Under the pieces are notes generated by a model, which was not told the origin of the DNA, did not search any database, and saw nothing but the letters and a program-made list of their open reading frames with translations. Positions 9,068 through 18,361 of a stretch of 64,000 nt of DNA are shown piece by piece (the stretch's first letter is position 1; each line of letters begins with the position of its first letter). Origin of the DNA: Shewanella insulae (GTDB lineage Bacteria; Pseudomonadota; Gammaproteobacteria; Enterobacterales; Shewanellaceae); contig NZ_WRPA01000005.1 in NCBI RefSeq assembly GCF_009831655.1, forward strand, positions 62,001 to 126,000, in the 5' to 3' direction. The translations under genes were made by a program, and so were the position numbers.

Positions 9068-9679
9068 TTGCGCTTGGTTAAATATCTAGAGCAACAAGTG
9101 ACACCGAGTAAGATAGTCTGCGTCGGGCGAAATTATGTCGAGCACATCAAGGAGCTTAACAACGAGATGCCCGAAGAGATGGTGCTGTTCGTTAAGCCTA
9201 ATTCGGCTATATCCGAGACGCTACTCAGTACAGATCAAGAGCCGCTTCACTATGAAGCCGAGCTTTGTTTCTTGGTGAAGGAAGGGCGTTTCGAGGGGGT
9301 GGGTGTCGGCTTAGATCTCACCAAACGCCATTTGCAGAGCCGGCTCAAGACCAAGGGGCTGCCCTGGGAGCGGGCCAAGTCTTTCGATGGCGCCGCGCTG
9401 TTTAGCGAGTTTGTGCCTTTTGATGGCGATCTCGACTCACTCTCATTTCGCCTGATCGTCGACGGTGAGCTGCGCCAGCAGGGAGATGTGGCCCTGATGC
9501 TCAATCGCCCCGAGGCCATGTTAGCCGAGATAGCCAGTTTCATGACCCTCGAAGATGGCGACATACTAATGACGGGGACACCCAAGGGGGTAGGGCAGAT
9601 AGCCAAAGGTGAACGCTTCACCCTAGAGCTCTATCAAGGGGAAAGACAGCTCGTCAGCCAAAGCTGGGTCGCAAAGTGA
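9068..9679 (+). CDS. Fumarylacetoacetate hydrolase family protein (YcgM-like)
   Basis: A 203-residue single-domain FAH-fold protein. It has the N-terminal VCVGRNYVEHIKE, the metal-site glutamates of HYEAELCFLV, LDLTKR, and the C-terminal GDILMTGTPKGVG. Homologues such as E. coli YcgM and FAHD1 are acylpyruvate hydrolases or oxaloacetate decarboxylases; which reaction applies here is not certain. The TTG start is chosen because AAGGAG sits 6 bases upstream and homologues start nearby. It follows crbS by 28 bases and may be co-transcribed with it. Confidence 0.85.
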   Translation: MRLVKYLEQQVTPSKIVCVGRNYVEHIKELNNEMPEEMVLFVKPNSAISETLLSTDQEPLHYEAELCFLVKEGRFEGVGVGLDLTKRHLQSRLKTKGLPWERAKSFDGAALFSEFVPFDGDLDSLSFRLIVDGELRQQGDVALMLNRPEAMLAEIASFMTLEDGDILMTGTPKGVGQIAKGERFTLELYQGERQLVSQSWVAK

Positions 9680-9769
9680 AGTGCGAATGCCTTAGTGCCA
9701 TCTTCTTGAAACACTCAAATGCACGCCAGACGTGGAAAAGTTTGAGTACGAGTAACAACAGGTTTTAAG

Positions 9770-10397
9770 ATGAAAAATTATTTTGATAGCCCTTTTGCCG
9801 GTCAATCGCTAAAGGAGCAGGTCACCAATCCCAATATCATCGTGGGCGAGCATAGCTACTATTCTGGCTATTATCATCAACACAGCTTCGATGACTGCGC
9901 TCGCTACCTGGCACCCGATAGGGCGGATGTGGACCGGCTTATCATAGGTAACTATTGTTCCATTGGTTCTGGCGCCGTGTTTATGATGGCAGGTAATCAG
10001 GGTCACAGAAGCGACTGGGTCAGTAGCTTTCCCTTTTTTTTATCAACAGGGTGATAGCTTTACGGGTGCACAAGATGGCTTTGTCCGCGCTGGTGATACC
10101 CAGATAGGCAACGATGTCTGGATAGGCTCTGAAGCGATGATCATGCCTGGAGTCACAGTAGGGGATGGCGCCGTCATTGCGAGTCGTGCCGTGGTGACCA
10201 AAGACGTGCCCCCCTACGCCATAGTGGGTGCCAACCCTGCGAAACTGATCCGCTATCGCTTCCCGGATGAAGAGGTCGCCATGTTAATAGAGATGCAGTG
10301 GTGGCACTGGAGTGATGACAAGGTGAAAGCGGCGATGCATCTACTTTGTAGCAAGGATATTGCCGGCCTGTACGCCTATTGGCAGCAGATCCGATAA
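9770..10397 (+). pseudogene. CatB-type xenobiotic acetyltransferase, frameshifted
   Basis: Two consecutive reading frames together match the whole of the CatB (XAT, left-handed beta-helix) acetyltransferase family. The first (9770-10054) has [22 protein letters not shown] and [10 protein letters not shown]. The second (to 10397) has GNDVWIG, hexapeptide repeats and AIVGANPAK. The break is in a run of eight T at 10034-10041: with seven T the frame continues as FPFFYQQGD and gives a single 208-residue protein, the normal family length. Both halves keep good codon structure, so this is a recent mutation, a sequencing error in a homopolymer, or a slippage switch. Family members acetylate chloramphenicol or other small molecules; the chromosomal substrate is unknown. 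Confidence 0.85.
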
Positions 10398-10405
10398 CGT
10401 CTGCA

Positions 10406-10430
10406 AACGCGCCGCTTCGCGCGGCGCGTT
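10406..10430 (+). terminator. GC-rich hairpin after the catB-like gene
   Basis: A perfect 10-bp stem, AACGCGCCGC and GCGGCGCGTT, with loop TTCGC, nine bases after the stop codon. No clean T-run follows, so it may be a Rho-assisted or weak terminator. Confidence 0.5.
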
Positions 10431-10625
10431 AACGCTTCTATTTTCTCGTATTACCCTTCTTTCTTATTCTCCCTGAGCTTAGTTTTGGCCTTTCTACTGC
10501 GCACCGCGTGAACTAGTTGACCTGAAATTGCACCCAGGTATACTCGAATATCAAACGTGTTGTAAAAAATATAAAACAAAGCCGCATCATGGCGGCGCAA
10601 CCTAACGATTACTAAGGAAAGCTGC

Positions 10626-11915
10626 ATGTCACTCGCTCGCTGTAACTCTTATTACAATGCCACCATCAAGCAGGAGACCCATTACCCAAGCCTTGAAGGG
10701 GAGCTGGATGTCGATGTGGTGATCATAGGCGCAGGTTTTACCGGCGTGGCGACCGCTCTCGAACTCGCCGAGCGTGGCGTTAAGGTGGCCGTTTTGGAGG
10801 CGAATAAAGTGGGCTGGGGAGCAACCGGTCGCAATGGTGGTCAGGTGACCGGCAGCCTATCGGGCGACAACGCCATGGTGAAACAGTTACGCAATCGTAT
10901 CGGCCATGAGGCGGAGGAATTTGTCTGGAACCTGCGCTGGCGCGGCCATGAGATCATCAAGAAACGAGTGGCGAAATACGAGATAGATTGTGACCTTAAG
11001 TTTGGTCATCTGCACACTGCTTATAAGCCGGCTCATATGGCCGAGATGCAGGCCACCTATGAAGAGGGTCTAAGGCGGGGCATGGGCGATGAACTAACCT
11101 TGCTGGCTAAGGCCGACATTCCCGACTATCTGGACACGCCGCTATACCATGGTGGTTTGCTGAATAGCCGCAACATGCACCTGCACTCGGTGAATCTCTG
11201 TATCGGCGAGGCGAGAGCCGCGGAGGCTAATGGCGCCTTGATCTTCGAAGGCTCACAGGTGTTGGATATTCGTGACGACAAGCGGGTCACAGTCACTACC
11301 GACAAGGGGCGTATCACAGCTAACTGCGCCGTGCTGGCGGGCAACGCCTATCATAGGTTGGCGCGCAATAAGTTAAAGGGCATGCTGTTTCCCGCATCAC
11401 TGGGTAACTGCGCCACGGTAAGGCTCGACCCACAACTGGCCAAGCAGCTCAACCCCCATGACCTGGCCGTATATGATAGCCGCTTCGTGCTCGACTACTA
11501 CCGCATGACCGCCGACAACCGATTGATGTTTGGCGGCGGCACCAACTATTCGGGCAGGAACTCTAAGGATGTGGCCGCCGAACTGCGCCCTGCGCTCGAG
11601 CGTACCTTCCCTCGGCTCAAGGGAGTCGAGATCGAGTTCGACTGGACTGGCATGGCGGGCATAGTGGTTAACCGGATCCCTCAGCTTGGCAAGGTGTCTG
11701 AGCACCTGTTCTATTGTCAGGGTTACTCGGGCCATGGGGTGGCCTCCTCTCACATCATGGGGGAGATCATGAGTCAGGCGGTTCAGGGGCAACTCGAAGA
11801 GTTCGACCTCTTTGCCCAGATGAAACAGATAAGGTTGCCGGTAGGCGATTGGCTCGGTAATCAAGGGATGGCGCTTGGTATGCTCTACTATCGCATGATG
11901 GAGTATTTCAGGTAG
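10626..11915 (+). CDS. FAD-dependent oxidoreductase, PuuB-like
   Basis: A 429-residue DAO-family flavoprotein. It has the dinucleotide-binding motif VVIIGAGFTGVATALELAERG near residues 31-51, then GRNGGQ and the C-terminal FAD motif GYSGHGVASSHIMGE. It resembles gamma-glutamylputrescine oxidoreductase PuuB and related amine oxidases. No other putrescine-pathway gene is nearby, so the substrate is unproven. An AAGGAAAG ribosome binding site precedes the ATG. It is preceded by about 230 bases without a gene and stands alone. Confidence 0.8.
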   Translation: MSLARCNSYYNATIKQETHYPSLEGELDVDVVIIGAGFTGVATALELAERGVKVAVLEANKVGWGATGRNGGQVTGSLSGDNAMVKQLRNRIGHEAEEFVWNLRWRGHEIIKKRVAKYEIDCDLKFGHLHTAYKPAHMAEMQATYEEGLRRGMGDELTLLAKADIPDYLDTPLYHGGLLNSRNMHLHSVNLCIGEARAAEANGALIFEGSQVLDIRDDKRVTVTTDKGRITANCAVLAGNAYHRLARNKLKGMLFPASLGNCATVRLDPQLAKQLNPHDLAVYDSRFVLDYYRMTADNRLMFGGGTNYSGRNSKDVAAELRPALERTFPRLKGVEIEFDWTGMAGIVVNRIPQLGKVSEHLFYCQGYSGHGVASSHIMGEIMSQAVQGQLEEFDLFAQMKQIRLPVGDWLGNQGMALGMLYYRMMEYFR

Positions 11916-12091
11916 TCAAAAGCGGGGAAAATCCAAAGTGTAAAGGTGATAAAACGGCGCACTAAAACTTAATTTATCAATTCTTTGCAGTATTTTGTGA
12001 GGTGTATGCTGACCGGGGGCGTGATGGCGTGCTACATTTATGAACAAGGCATAAAATTTATCCATTTATCTGCTCAAGTAAAGGGGGCCTT

Positions 12092-12337
12092 ATGCTAGGT
12101 GAAAACCACTCGCTCATTAACGACTTTCCTGATTATCAAGACCTGATCCTCAAACTCAGCGAATCTGACAATGGATTCGCCCAAGACAACAAGAAGTACA
12201 GTGCGTTAGACAAAGAGATCCGAACCTTAGAGCTTAACGATGCGCCTATCGATGATAGTGCCATGCATCAGTTAAAGCATGATAGAGCCGAGCTGAAAGA
12301 TGCGCTCTATCAACGTCTGCTTGACGCCAGTAACTGA
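12092..12337 (+). CDS. YdcH-family (DUF465) small protein
   Basis: An 81-residue, highly charged helical protein. The pattern HSLINDFPDYQDLILKL, then FAQDNKKYSALDKEIR and the closing LKHDRAELKDALYQRLL, matches the DUF465/YdcH family, small proteins of unknown function that form a helical hairpin. An AAAGGGGG ribosome binding site precedes the ATG. It is monocistronic, with its own terminator. Confidence 0.85.
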   Translation: MLGENHSLINDFPDYQDLILKLSESDNGFAQDNKKYSALDKEIRTLELNDAPIDDSAMHQLKHDRAELKDALYQRLLDASN

Positions 12338-12357
12338 TCGCTGCACAGACGTTAAGC

Positions 12358-12372
12358 TAACACTAAGTGTTA
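12358..12372. repeat. Small inverted repeat
   Basis: TAACACT-A-AGTGTTA, seven-base arms around one base, about 20 bases after the YdcH-like stop codon. Several GTTAAA copies follow before the terminator. No role is evident. Confidence 0.4.
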
Positions 12373-12411
12373 AATGCGTAGGCGTTAAATACTTAAGGGT
12401 TAAAACATGAG

Positions 12412-12447
12412 AAACGCGCCTTCATTTTAGATGGAGGGGCGTTTTTT
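12412..12447 (+). terminator. Terminator of the YdcH-like gene
   Basis: A long imperfect hairpin, with AAACGC pairing GCGTTT and inner arms TTCAT and ATGGA, followed by T6. Confidence 0.8.
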
Positions 12448-12470
12448 ATCGCCTAAAAATATTCGTGGAG

Positions 12471-13340
12471 TTAGGGCAGGGCGCGGTCTAGAAACTCCAC
12501 CATCAACTTCACCTTAGGTGAAAGGTGGCGATTGTGCGGGTAGAGGGCCCAGACCCCTTCGTTGGGTTCCTGAAAGGCGTTGAGTAGAGAAACTAAGCGC
12601 CCCGCCTTGAGATCCTGACCGACATAATAGTTGGGTAGCTGCACCAGCCCCAGTCCCTTAAGTGCAGCATCTCTCAGGCCATGGCCTGTGTTACACCTCA
12701 GATTGCCCTTTATCTTTAGCTGCCGCTCACGGCCCTGCTCTAAGAAACGCCAGTAGTCATGGTTACCTATCAGGCAGTTGTGCCTACTTAGCTCTGACAG
12801 GCTATGAGGCTCGCCGAACCGCTTGAGGTAGTCCGGCGAGGCGCATACATAGTTGATGCGCTGACTGATACGCTTGGCGATCAGGCTGGAATCGGCCAAT
12901 TTGCCGATGCGAATAGCCAAGTCTATCCCCGCATCCACCAGTCTCACCTGGCGGTTGGTGAGGGCGATATCCACCTCGACGTTGGGGTAGGCGAGCAGGA
13001 AGTCGTTGACGATAGGCAGGATATATTTTTCGCCATAGGCCACGGGCGCAGTCATCCTCAATAGCCCCTGAGGCAGGCCTCTTAAGCTGCTCAGGGCGCG
13101 CTCTGCTTCTTCCAAACCATCGAGCACCTGACGGCAATGCCGGTAGTATAGCTGACCCTCTTCTGTCATGGAGACCTTGCGAGTGGTGCGATAGAGCAGC
13201 TTGGTATCCAGCCTTTGTTCCAGCGCGCCTACCTGGCGACTCACCTGGGCTGTAGAGATCCCTAAGCGCTTGCCAGCTTTAGTAAAACTTTCTGTTTCCG
13301 CCACCGCGACAAATTCACTGACCCCTTCCCATTCCTGCAT
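12471..13340 (-). CDS. LysR-family transcriptional regulator
   Basis: A 289-residue LysR regulator. The N-terminal winged helix-turn-helix carries FVAVAETESFTKAGKRLGIS and VSRQVGALEQRL, and the rest is a LysR substrate-binding domain. The frame is open to 13400, but no Shine-Dalgarno lies there and family members start at MQEWEGVSEFV, so I use that ATG. The gene is divergent from frmA, and LysR genes in this position commonly control the glutathione-dependent formaldehyde pathway. That target is inferred from position only. Confidence 0.88.
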   Translation of the reverse strand: MQEWEGVSEFVAVAETESFTKAGKRLGISTAQVSRQVGALEQRLDTKLLYRTTRKVSMTEEGQLYYRHCRQVLDGLEEAERALSSLRGLPQGLLRMTAPVAYGEKYILPIVNDFLLAYPNVEVDIALTNRQVRLVDAGIDLAIRIGKLADSSLIAKRISQRINYVCASPDYLKRFGEPHSLSELSRHNCLIGNHDYWRFLEQGRERQLKIKGNLRCNTGHGLRDAALKGLGLVQLPNYYVGQDLKAGRLVSLLNAFQEPNEGVWALYPHNRHLSPKVKLMVEFLDRALP

Positions 13341-13492
13341 GGTGCCATACCTATTATTACTGTTTGGTAAAAATGATTTGTAAAAAACGGAGATTATCAT
13401 CTTATGTGGAATAAATAAAATAGGTACAAGTAATCAAATCCACCGTGATGCAACTGCTGGCGAGACAAGGTAATGGTCAGCGACTACATTGA

Positions 13493-14671
<1,179 letters not shown>

Positions 14672-14731
14672 GCATCAATTGGCTTAGATTAGGCGCAGAC
14701 GCTAGCGTCTGTGCCCTTTAGGGATGAGAGT

Positions 14732-15565
14732 ATGACCATAGAAAATATCAGCAGCAATAAGTGCTTCGGTGGTTGGCATAAGCAGTATCAGCACCAGTCT
14801 CGCGTGCTAAATTGTGCCATGCGCTTCGCTATCTACCTGCCGCCACAGGCAAGCGAGCAGAAGGTGCCAGTGCTTTACTGGCTGTCGGGCCTGACCTGCA
14901 CGGATGAAAACTTCATGCAGAAAGCTGGCGCCATGCGTATTGCGGCAGAGTTGGGTGTGGCGATCGTTGCGCCCGATACCAGCCCAAGAGGGGGGGAGGT
15001 GGCCGACGATGCCGCCTACGATCTGGGCCAGGGTGCAGGCTTCTACCTCAACGCGACCCAGGCGCCCTGGCAGGCCCATTACCAGATGTATGACTATGTG
15101 CGCGATGAGCTTCCCGAGCTCATCGAGAATCATTTTCCTGTGACAGAGTCACGCTCCCTGGCCGGTCACTCCATGGGGGGGCACGGCGCCCTGACTATAG
15201 GCCTTAAGCATCCAGATCTTTACCGCTCGGTCTCGGCCTTTAGCCCTATCGTCAACCCCATCAACTGCCCATGGGGACAGAAGGCCTTTACTCAGTATTT
15301 AGGTAAGAATCGTGACGCTTGGCTGGCCTATGATGCCTGTGAGCTGATGAAGCAGGCCAGTTGCGATCTGCCGATTTTTATCGATCAGGGCAGTAGCGAT
15401 AACTTCCTCGAGGAGCAGTTAAGGCCCGAAGCTTTGATTGCGGTAGCTAAGGAGAAAGAGTATCCACTGATCCTGCGTTTGCAGGAGGGGTATGATCACA
15501 GCTATTTCTTCATCGCCACCTTTATTGAAGATCATCTGAGATTTCATGCCAGTCATCTAGTGTGA
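14732..15565 (+). CDS. frmB: S-formylglutathione hydrolase
   Basis: A 277-residue esterase-D family serine hydrolase that releases formate and glutathione from S-formylglutathione. The nucleophile serine is in AGHSMGGHGAL, the acid in QGSSDNFLEEQL and the histidine in GYDHSYFFIATF. The frame can be read from a GTG at 14711, but the ATG at 14732 has AGGG eight bases upstream and matches the usual protein start. It forms a two-gene unit with frmA and ends at a strong terminator. Confidence 0.94.
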   Translation: MTIENISSNKCFGGWHKQYQHQSRVLNCAMRFAIYLPPQASEQKVPVLYWLSGLTCTDENFMQKAGAMRIAAELGVAIVAPDTSPRGGEVADDAAYDLGQGAGFYLNATQAPWQAHYQMYDYVRDELPELIENHFPVTESRSLAGHSMGGHGALTIGLKHPDLYRSVSAFSPIVNPINCPWGQKAFTQYLGKNRDAWLAYDACELMKQASCDLPIFIDQGSSDNFLEEQLRPEALIAVAKEKEYPLILRLQEGYDHSYFFIATFIEDHLRFHASHLV

Positions 15566-15625
15566 CAGGTTCAGGTAATGGGTGAGAAAGACACTGGCCG
15601 TGAAAACAAACAGAAATAAATAAAG

Positions 15626-15650
15626 AAGCCGAACGAGAGTTCGGCTTTTT
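15626..15650 (+). terminator. frmAB terminator
   Basis: An AAGCCGAAC-GAGA-GTTCGGCTT hairpin running into T5, between the convergent frmB and crbR genes. Confidence 0.85.
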
Positions 15651-15669
15651 CGTGCTGTACTTTGCTTAG

Positions 15670-16329
15670 TTACAGCTCTACTTTTTCCATCTCCAGCTGC
15701 TGCAGGGCGATAACCGCCTGGGTACGATTTCTCACCCCAAGCTTTCTAAAGATGGCTGTGGCGTGGGCCTTGATGGTGGCCTCGGAGACGCCCAGATCGT
15801 AGGCGATCTGCTTGTTGAGCAGGCCTTCGGCGAACATCTGTAGCACCTTATACTGCTGCGGCGTGAGATCGGCGAGCTTGGCCGCCATCTGATCCGTCGC
15901 ATCTTCGTTGATCTCTTGCAGCTCTATGTTGTCCGGTAGCCAGATATCGCCATACAGCACGGCTGTGAGGGCCTCTGAGAGGGTCTCCATGGAGGCGGAC
16001 TTGGGAATAAATCCGGCGCTACCATAGTGGACGGCGCGGCTGATGGTCATGGCATCTTCATGGGCCGAGATCACTACCACAGGTAGTTCGGGGAAGTGGG
16101 TTCTAAGGTGTATTAAGGTGGAATAGCCATGGGACCCTGGCATCTGCAGATCCAGCAGGACTAAGTCATAGGTGGTATCGCCCTTGTCCAATAGGTCTTG
16201 TAGGGCTTCGGCACTATCGGCCTCAAACCATTGGGTGTCGGCAAAGGCGCCGCTCAATGCCTGTCGCAGCGCATTTCTAAATAATGGATGATCATCGGCG
16301 ATGATGATGTGCAAGTTTTCTAGCTTCAT
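15670..16329 (-). CDS. crbR: NarL/LuxR-family response regulator CrbR
   Basis: A 219-residue response regulator. The receiver domain has acidic residues Asp12-Asp13, phospho-acceptor Asp60 in VLLDLQMPG, Ser88 and Lys110. A LuxR-type helix-turn-helix (LTPQQYKVLQMFAEGLLNKQIAYDLGVSEATIK, given here only as about residues 154-186) binds DNA. The sequence IIIADDHPLFRNALRQAL and overall form resemble CrbR of Vibrio and ErdR/AgmR of Pseudomonas, partner of CrbS. The proximity of acs and crbS and the shared operator-like motif support this. The 22-bp palindrome upstream suggests autoregulation. Another NarL-type regulator remains possible. Confidence 0.82.
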   Translation of the reverse strand: MKLENLHIIIADDHPLFRNALRQALSGAFADTQWFEADSAEALQDLLDKGDTTYDLVLLDLQMPGSHGYSTLIHLRTHFPELPVVVISAHEDAMTISRAVHYGSAGFIPKSASMETLSEALTAVLYGDIWLPDNIELQEINEDATDQMAAKLADLTPQQYKVLQMFAEGLLNKQIAYDLGVSEATIKAHATAIFRKLGVRNRTQAVIALQQLEMEKVEL

Positions 16330-16444
16330 TGCTTTTTGATTATCTTTGTTGCACTTGAAGGTAAAGTCAATGTAACAGATAAATGACTCAGTATTCTATT
16401 GCTTTTGCATCTGGGTGACGGGATTTTTTCATTTTCACAAAGGA

Positions 16445-16466
16445 TTATTAGACTTAAGTCTAATAA
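16445..16466. promoter_or_regulatory. Perfect 22-bp palindrome upstream of crbR
   Basis: The two 11-base arms TTATTAGACTT and AAGTCTAATAA are exact reverse complements, 116-137 bases before the crbR start. The core TAGACT-TA-AGTCTA has the same six-two-six layout as the acs/crbS motif. There is no T-run, so it does not look like a terminator. A TAGAAT -10-like hexamer lies between it and crbR. Confidence 0.65.
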
Positions 16467-16555
16467 GGTGCTGGGGGAGATGGAGAGCTAAGAGGTGTGA
16501 GGTGTTCGATGACAGGTCGGCAGGCGTGTGCCCACCGACAGGAGACCTTCTTATG

Positions 16556-16981
16556 TTAGTCTTCGCTCCACACCTTAGTGGGTTTACGATCTTCATCCAG
16601 CGCCACAAAGGTGAAGACGCCGCGAATGGCATGCTCGCGATGATCTTGGTACATATCTTCGACGAAGATATTGACCTCAACCTTGAGGGAGGTGTTACCC
16701 ACATAGATAACGTTGGCGATGATCTCCGCCAGGGTGCCGGCAGGAATCGACTTGTTGAAGTCGATGCGGTCTGAGCTGACGGTCACTAGGGTCTTGCGGC
16801 AGAAGCGGGTAGCGGCGATAAACGCGGTTTCATCCATCCAGGCTAGGGCCTCGCCACCAAAGAGGGTGTTATGGTGGTTGGTGATAGAGGGGAAAATCGC
16901 TTTGATCACCCGGGCTTCTGACTGCGCGATGCGCGCGCGAATGGCGTCAGAATACTGAGTTTCTGTATCGGTTAGGGGCAT
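16556..16981 (-). CDS. Acyl-CoA thioesterase, hotdog fold
   Basis: A 141-residue single hotdog-domain acyl-CoA hydrolase of the YciA/BACH type. It shows the conserved NHHNTLFGGEALAWMDE, with the catalytic Asn/Asp/Glu region, and the second-half motif SIPAGTLAEIIANV. It hydrolyses acyl-CoA to free acid and CoA in the cytoplasm; chain-length preference cannot be read. It stands on the same strand as crbR, 226 bases upstream of it, so a shared transcript is possible but not compelling. Confidence 0.87.
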   Translation of the reverse strand: MPLTDTETQYSDAIRARIAQSEARVIKAIFPSITNHHNTLFGGEALAWMDETAFIAATRFCRKTLVTVSSDRIDFNKSIPAGTLAEIIANVIYVGNTSLKVEVNIFVEDMYQDHREHAIRGVFTFVALDEDRKPTKVWSED

Positions 16982-17088
16982 ACGGCAACCTTAAGGTTAT
17001 GCATTGGAAAAAACCGGCGGATTATACTGACAATCGCGGGAGAATGACAGCGCTGTAACCCGGTAATGTGGCGCCTTTCATGGCATTA

Positions 17089-17115
17089 AAAAAGGCTTCC
17101 GTGGAAGCCTTTTTA
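17089..17115 (-). terminator. DAHP synthase terminator
   Basis: A GGCTTCC-GT-GGAAGCC hairpin flanked by A-rich and T-rich runs, so on the minus strand it ends the DAHP synthase gene. Confidence 0.8.
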
Positions 17116-17133
17116 AAATAATCACATTAGGTA

Positions 17134-18195
17134 TTAGCTAAGCTTTGCCATGCGCGCCTTGGAGGCATTAGCTAGATCTCTCAGCAGCTTTTCAGAGTCG
17201 GCCCAGTCGAGGCAGGCATCCGTGATGCTCTTACCGTAAACCAGTGGCTCACCGGCCACCACCTTCTGGTTGCCCTCTTCGATGAAGCTCTCTGCCATGA
17301 TGCCGGCAATCGCGGTCGAGCCTGAGGCAATCTGTGCCATGATGTCTTTGGCGACCTCGAGTTGACGCTTATGCTGTTTCTGGCTGTTGCCATGGCTAAA
17401 GTCCACCACCATGCGGTGAGACAGGCCCACACCTTTGAGCTTCTGCGCCGCGGCCTGAATATCTGCCTCATGGTAGTTAGGCTGCTTGCCACCACGCAGT
17501 ATGATGTGGCCATATGGATTACCGCTGGTGCGGTAAACGGCCATGGCACCATCTTTATCGGGCGAGTAGAAGATGTGCGGCTCTTTGGCGGCGCGCACCG
17601 CATCGATGGCGATGTTGATGTTGCCATCGGTACCGTTTTTAAAGCCGACCGGGCAGGAGAGTGCCGAGGCCATCTCGCGGTGGATCTGACTCTCAGTGGT
17701 ACGGGCGCCAACCGCGCCCCAGGTGATGAGGTCGGCAATATACTGACCGTTAACCATATCCAAAAACTCGGTGGCGATCGGCAGGTTAAGCTCGGTGATC
17801 TCTTGCAATAGGTGACGCGCCAGGCGCAGGCCCTTGTTGGCATTGAAGCTACCGTCGAGATCCGGATCTGAGATAAGCCCTTTCCAACCGACCGTCGTAC
17901 GAGGTTTCTCGAAGTAGACGCGCATTAGGATGCAGAGTGAGTCTTTAAGCTCTTTATGCAGCACGGCCAGACGCTTAGCGTAGTCGATGGCTGCCTGGGT
18001 GTCGTGGATAGAGCAGGGGCCGATGATCACCAGAAGACGTTTGTCTTCACCGGTGAGAATGGCTTCAACTTCACGTCTCTGTTGAACCAGGTAGTCGGCG
18101 GCGTCTTGAGTAAGCGGGTATTCAGATGCGAGTTTAGCAGGTGAAATGGCCTTACATAGTAATGTGGTGCGTAGTTCGTCTGTTTTAATGGTCAT
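17134..18195 (-). CDS. 3-deoxy-7-phosphoheptulonate (DAHP) synthase, type I
   Basis: A 353-residue class I-alpha DAHP synthase that condenses phosphoenolpyruvate and erythrose 4-phosphate, the first step of aromatic biosynthesis. Family signatures are LLVIIGPCSIHD, YFEKPRTTVGWKGL, WGAVGARTTESQIHRE, VGFKNGTDG, VDFSHGNSQKQH and GIMAESF. By eye the N-terminus and several internal segments are closest to E. coli AroH (tryptophan-sensitive), but AroF/AroG cannot be excluded without an alignment of the effector site. A perfect TATAAT lies about 45 bases before the start. It lies downstream of ppsR. Confidence 0.93.
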   Translation of the reverse strand: MTIKTDELRTTLLCKAISPAKLASEYPLTQDAADYLVQQRREVEAILTGEDKRLLVIIGPCSIHDTQAAIDYAKRLAVLHKELKDSLCILMRVYFEKPRTTVGWKGLISDPDLDGSFNANKGLRLARHLLQEITELNLPIATEFLDMVNGQYIADLITWGAVGARTTESQIHREMASALSCPVGFKNGTDGNINIAIDAVRAAKEPHIFYSPDKDGAMAVYRTSGNPYGHIILRGGKQPNYHEADIQAAAQKLKGVGLSHRMVVDFSHGNSQKQHKRQLEVAKDIMAQIASGSTAIAGIMAESFIEEGNQKVVAGEPLVYGKSITDACLDWADSEKLLRDLANASKARMAKLS

Positions 18196-18240
18196 TCAAT
18201 ATACCGAGCGTTTGTCTTGGCTTTCGCCTGATTGCCTCGG

Positions 18241-18319
18241 ATTATAACCAATAGTTGCTAGCTGCACAGGGGTAAACAGATGAAAATTTCCGGTATTTGT
18301 CTACATCTGTGCAGTTAGC
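18241..18319 (-). promoter_or_regulatory. DAHP synthase promoter with flanking inverted repeat
   Basis: On the minus strand a TATAAT -10 box is at 18246-18241. Its expected -35 region overlaps one arm of a 13-base inverted repeat: GCTAGCTGCACAG at 18257-18269 and CTGTGCAGTTAGC at 18307-18319, with 12 of 13 positions matching. The arms could be operator half-sites for an aromatic-amino-acid repressor or a hairpin. I cannot match it to TrpR or TyrR consensus. Confidence 0.5.
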
Positions 18320-18361
18320 TTGCCATTTGGGGCTTTTAGCTTGCCCATTATGACTGTCTGT

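Noticed and set aside
16412-16440. GGGTGACGGGATTTTTTC as a second copy of the MITE-like end at 32949
   Set aside because: Only about eight bases match and there is no opposite end nearby.
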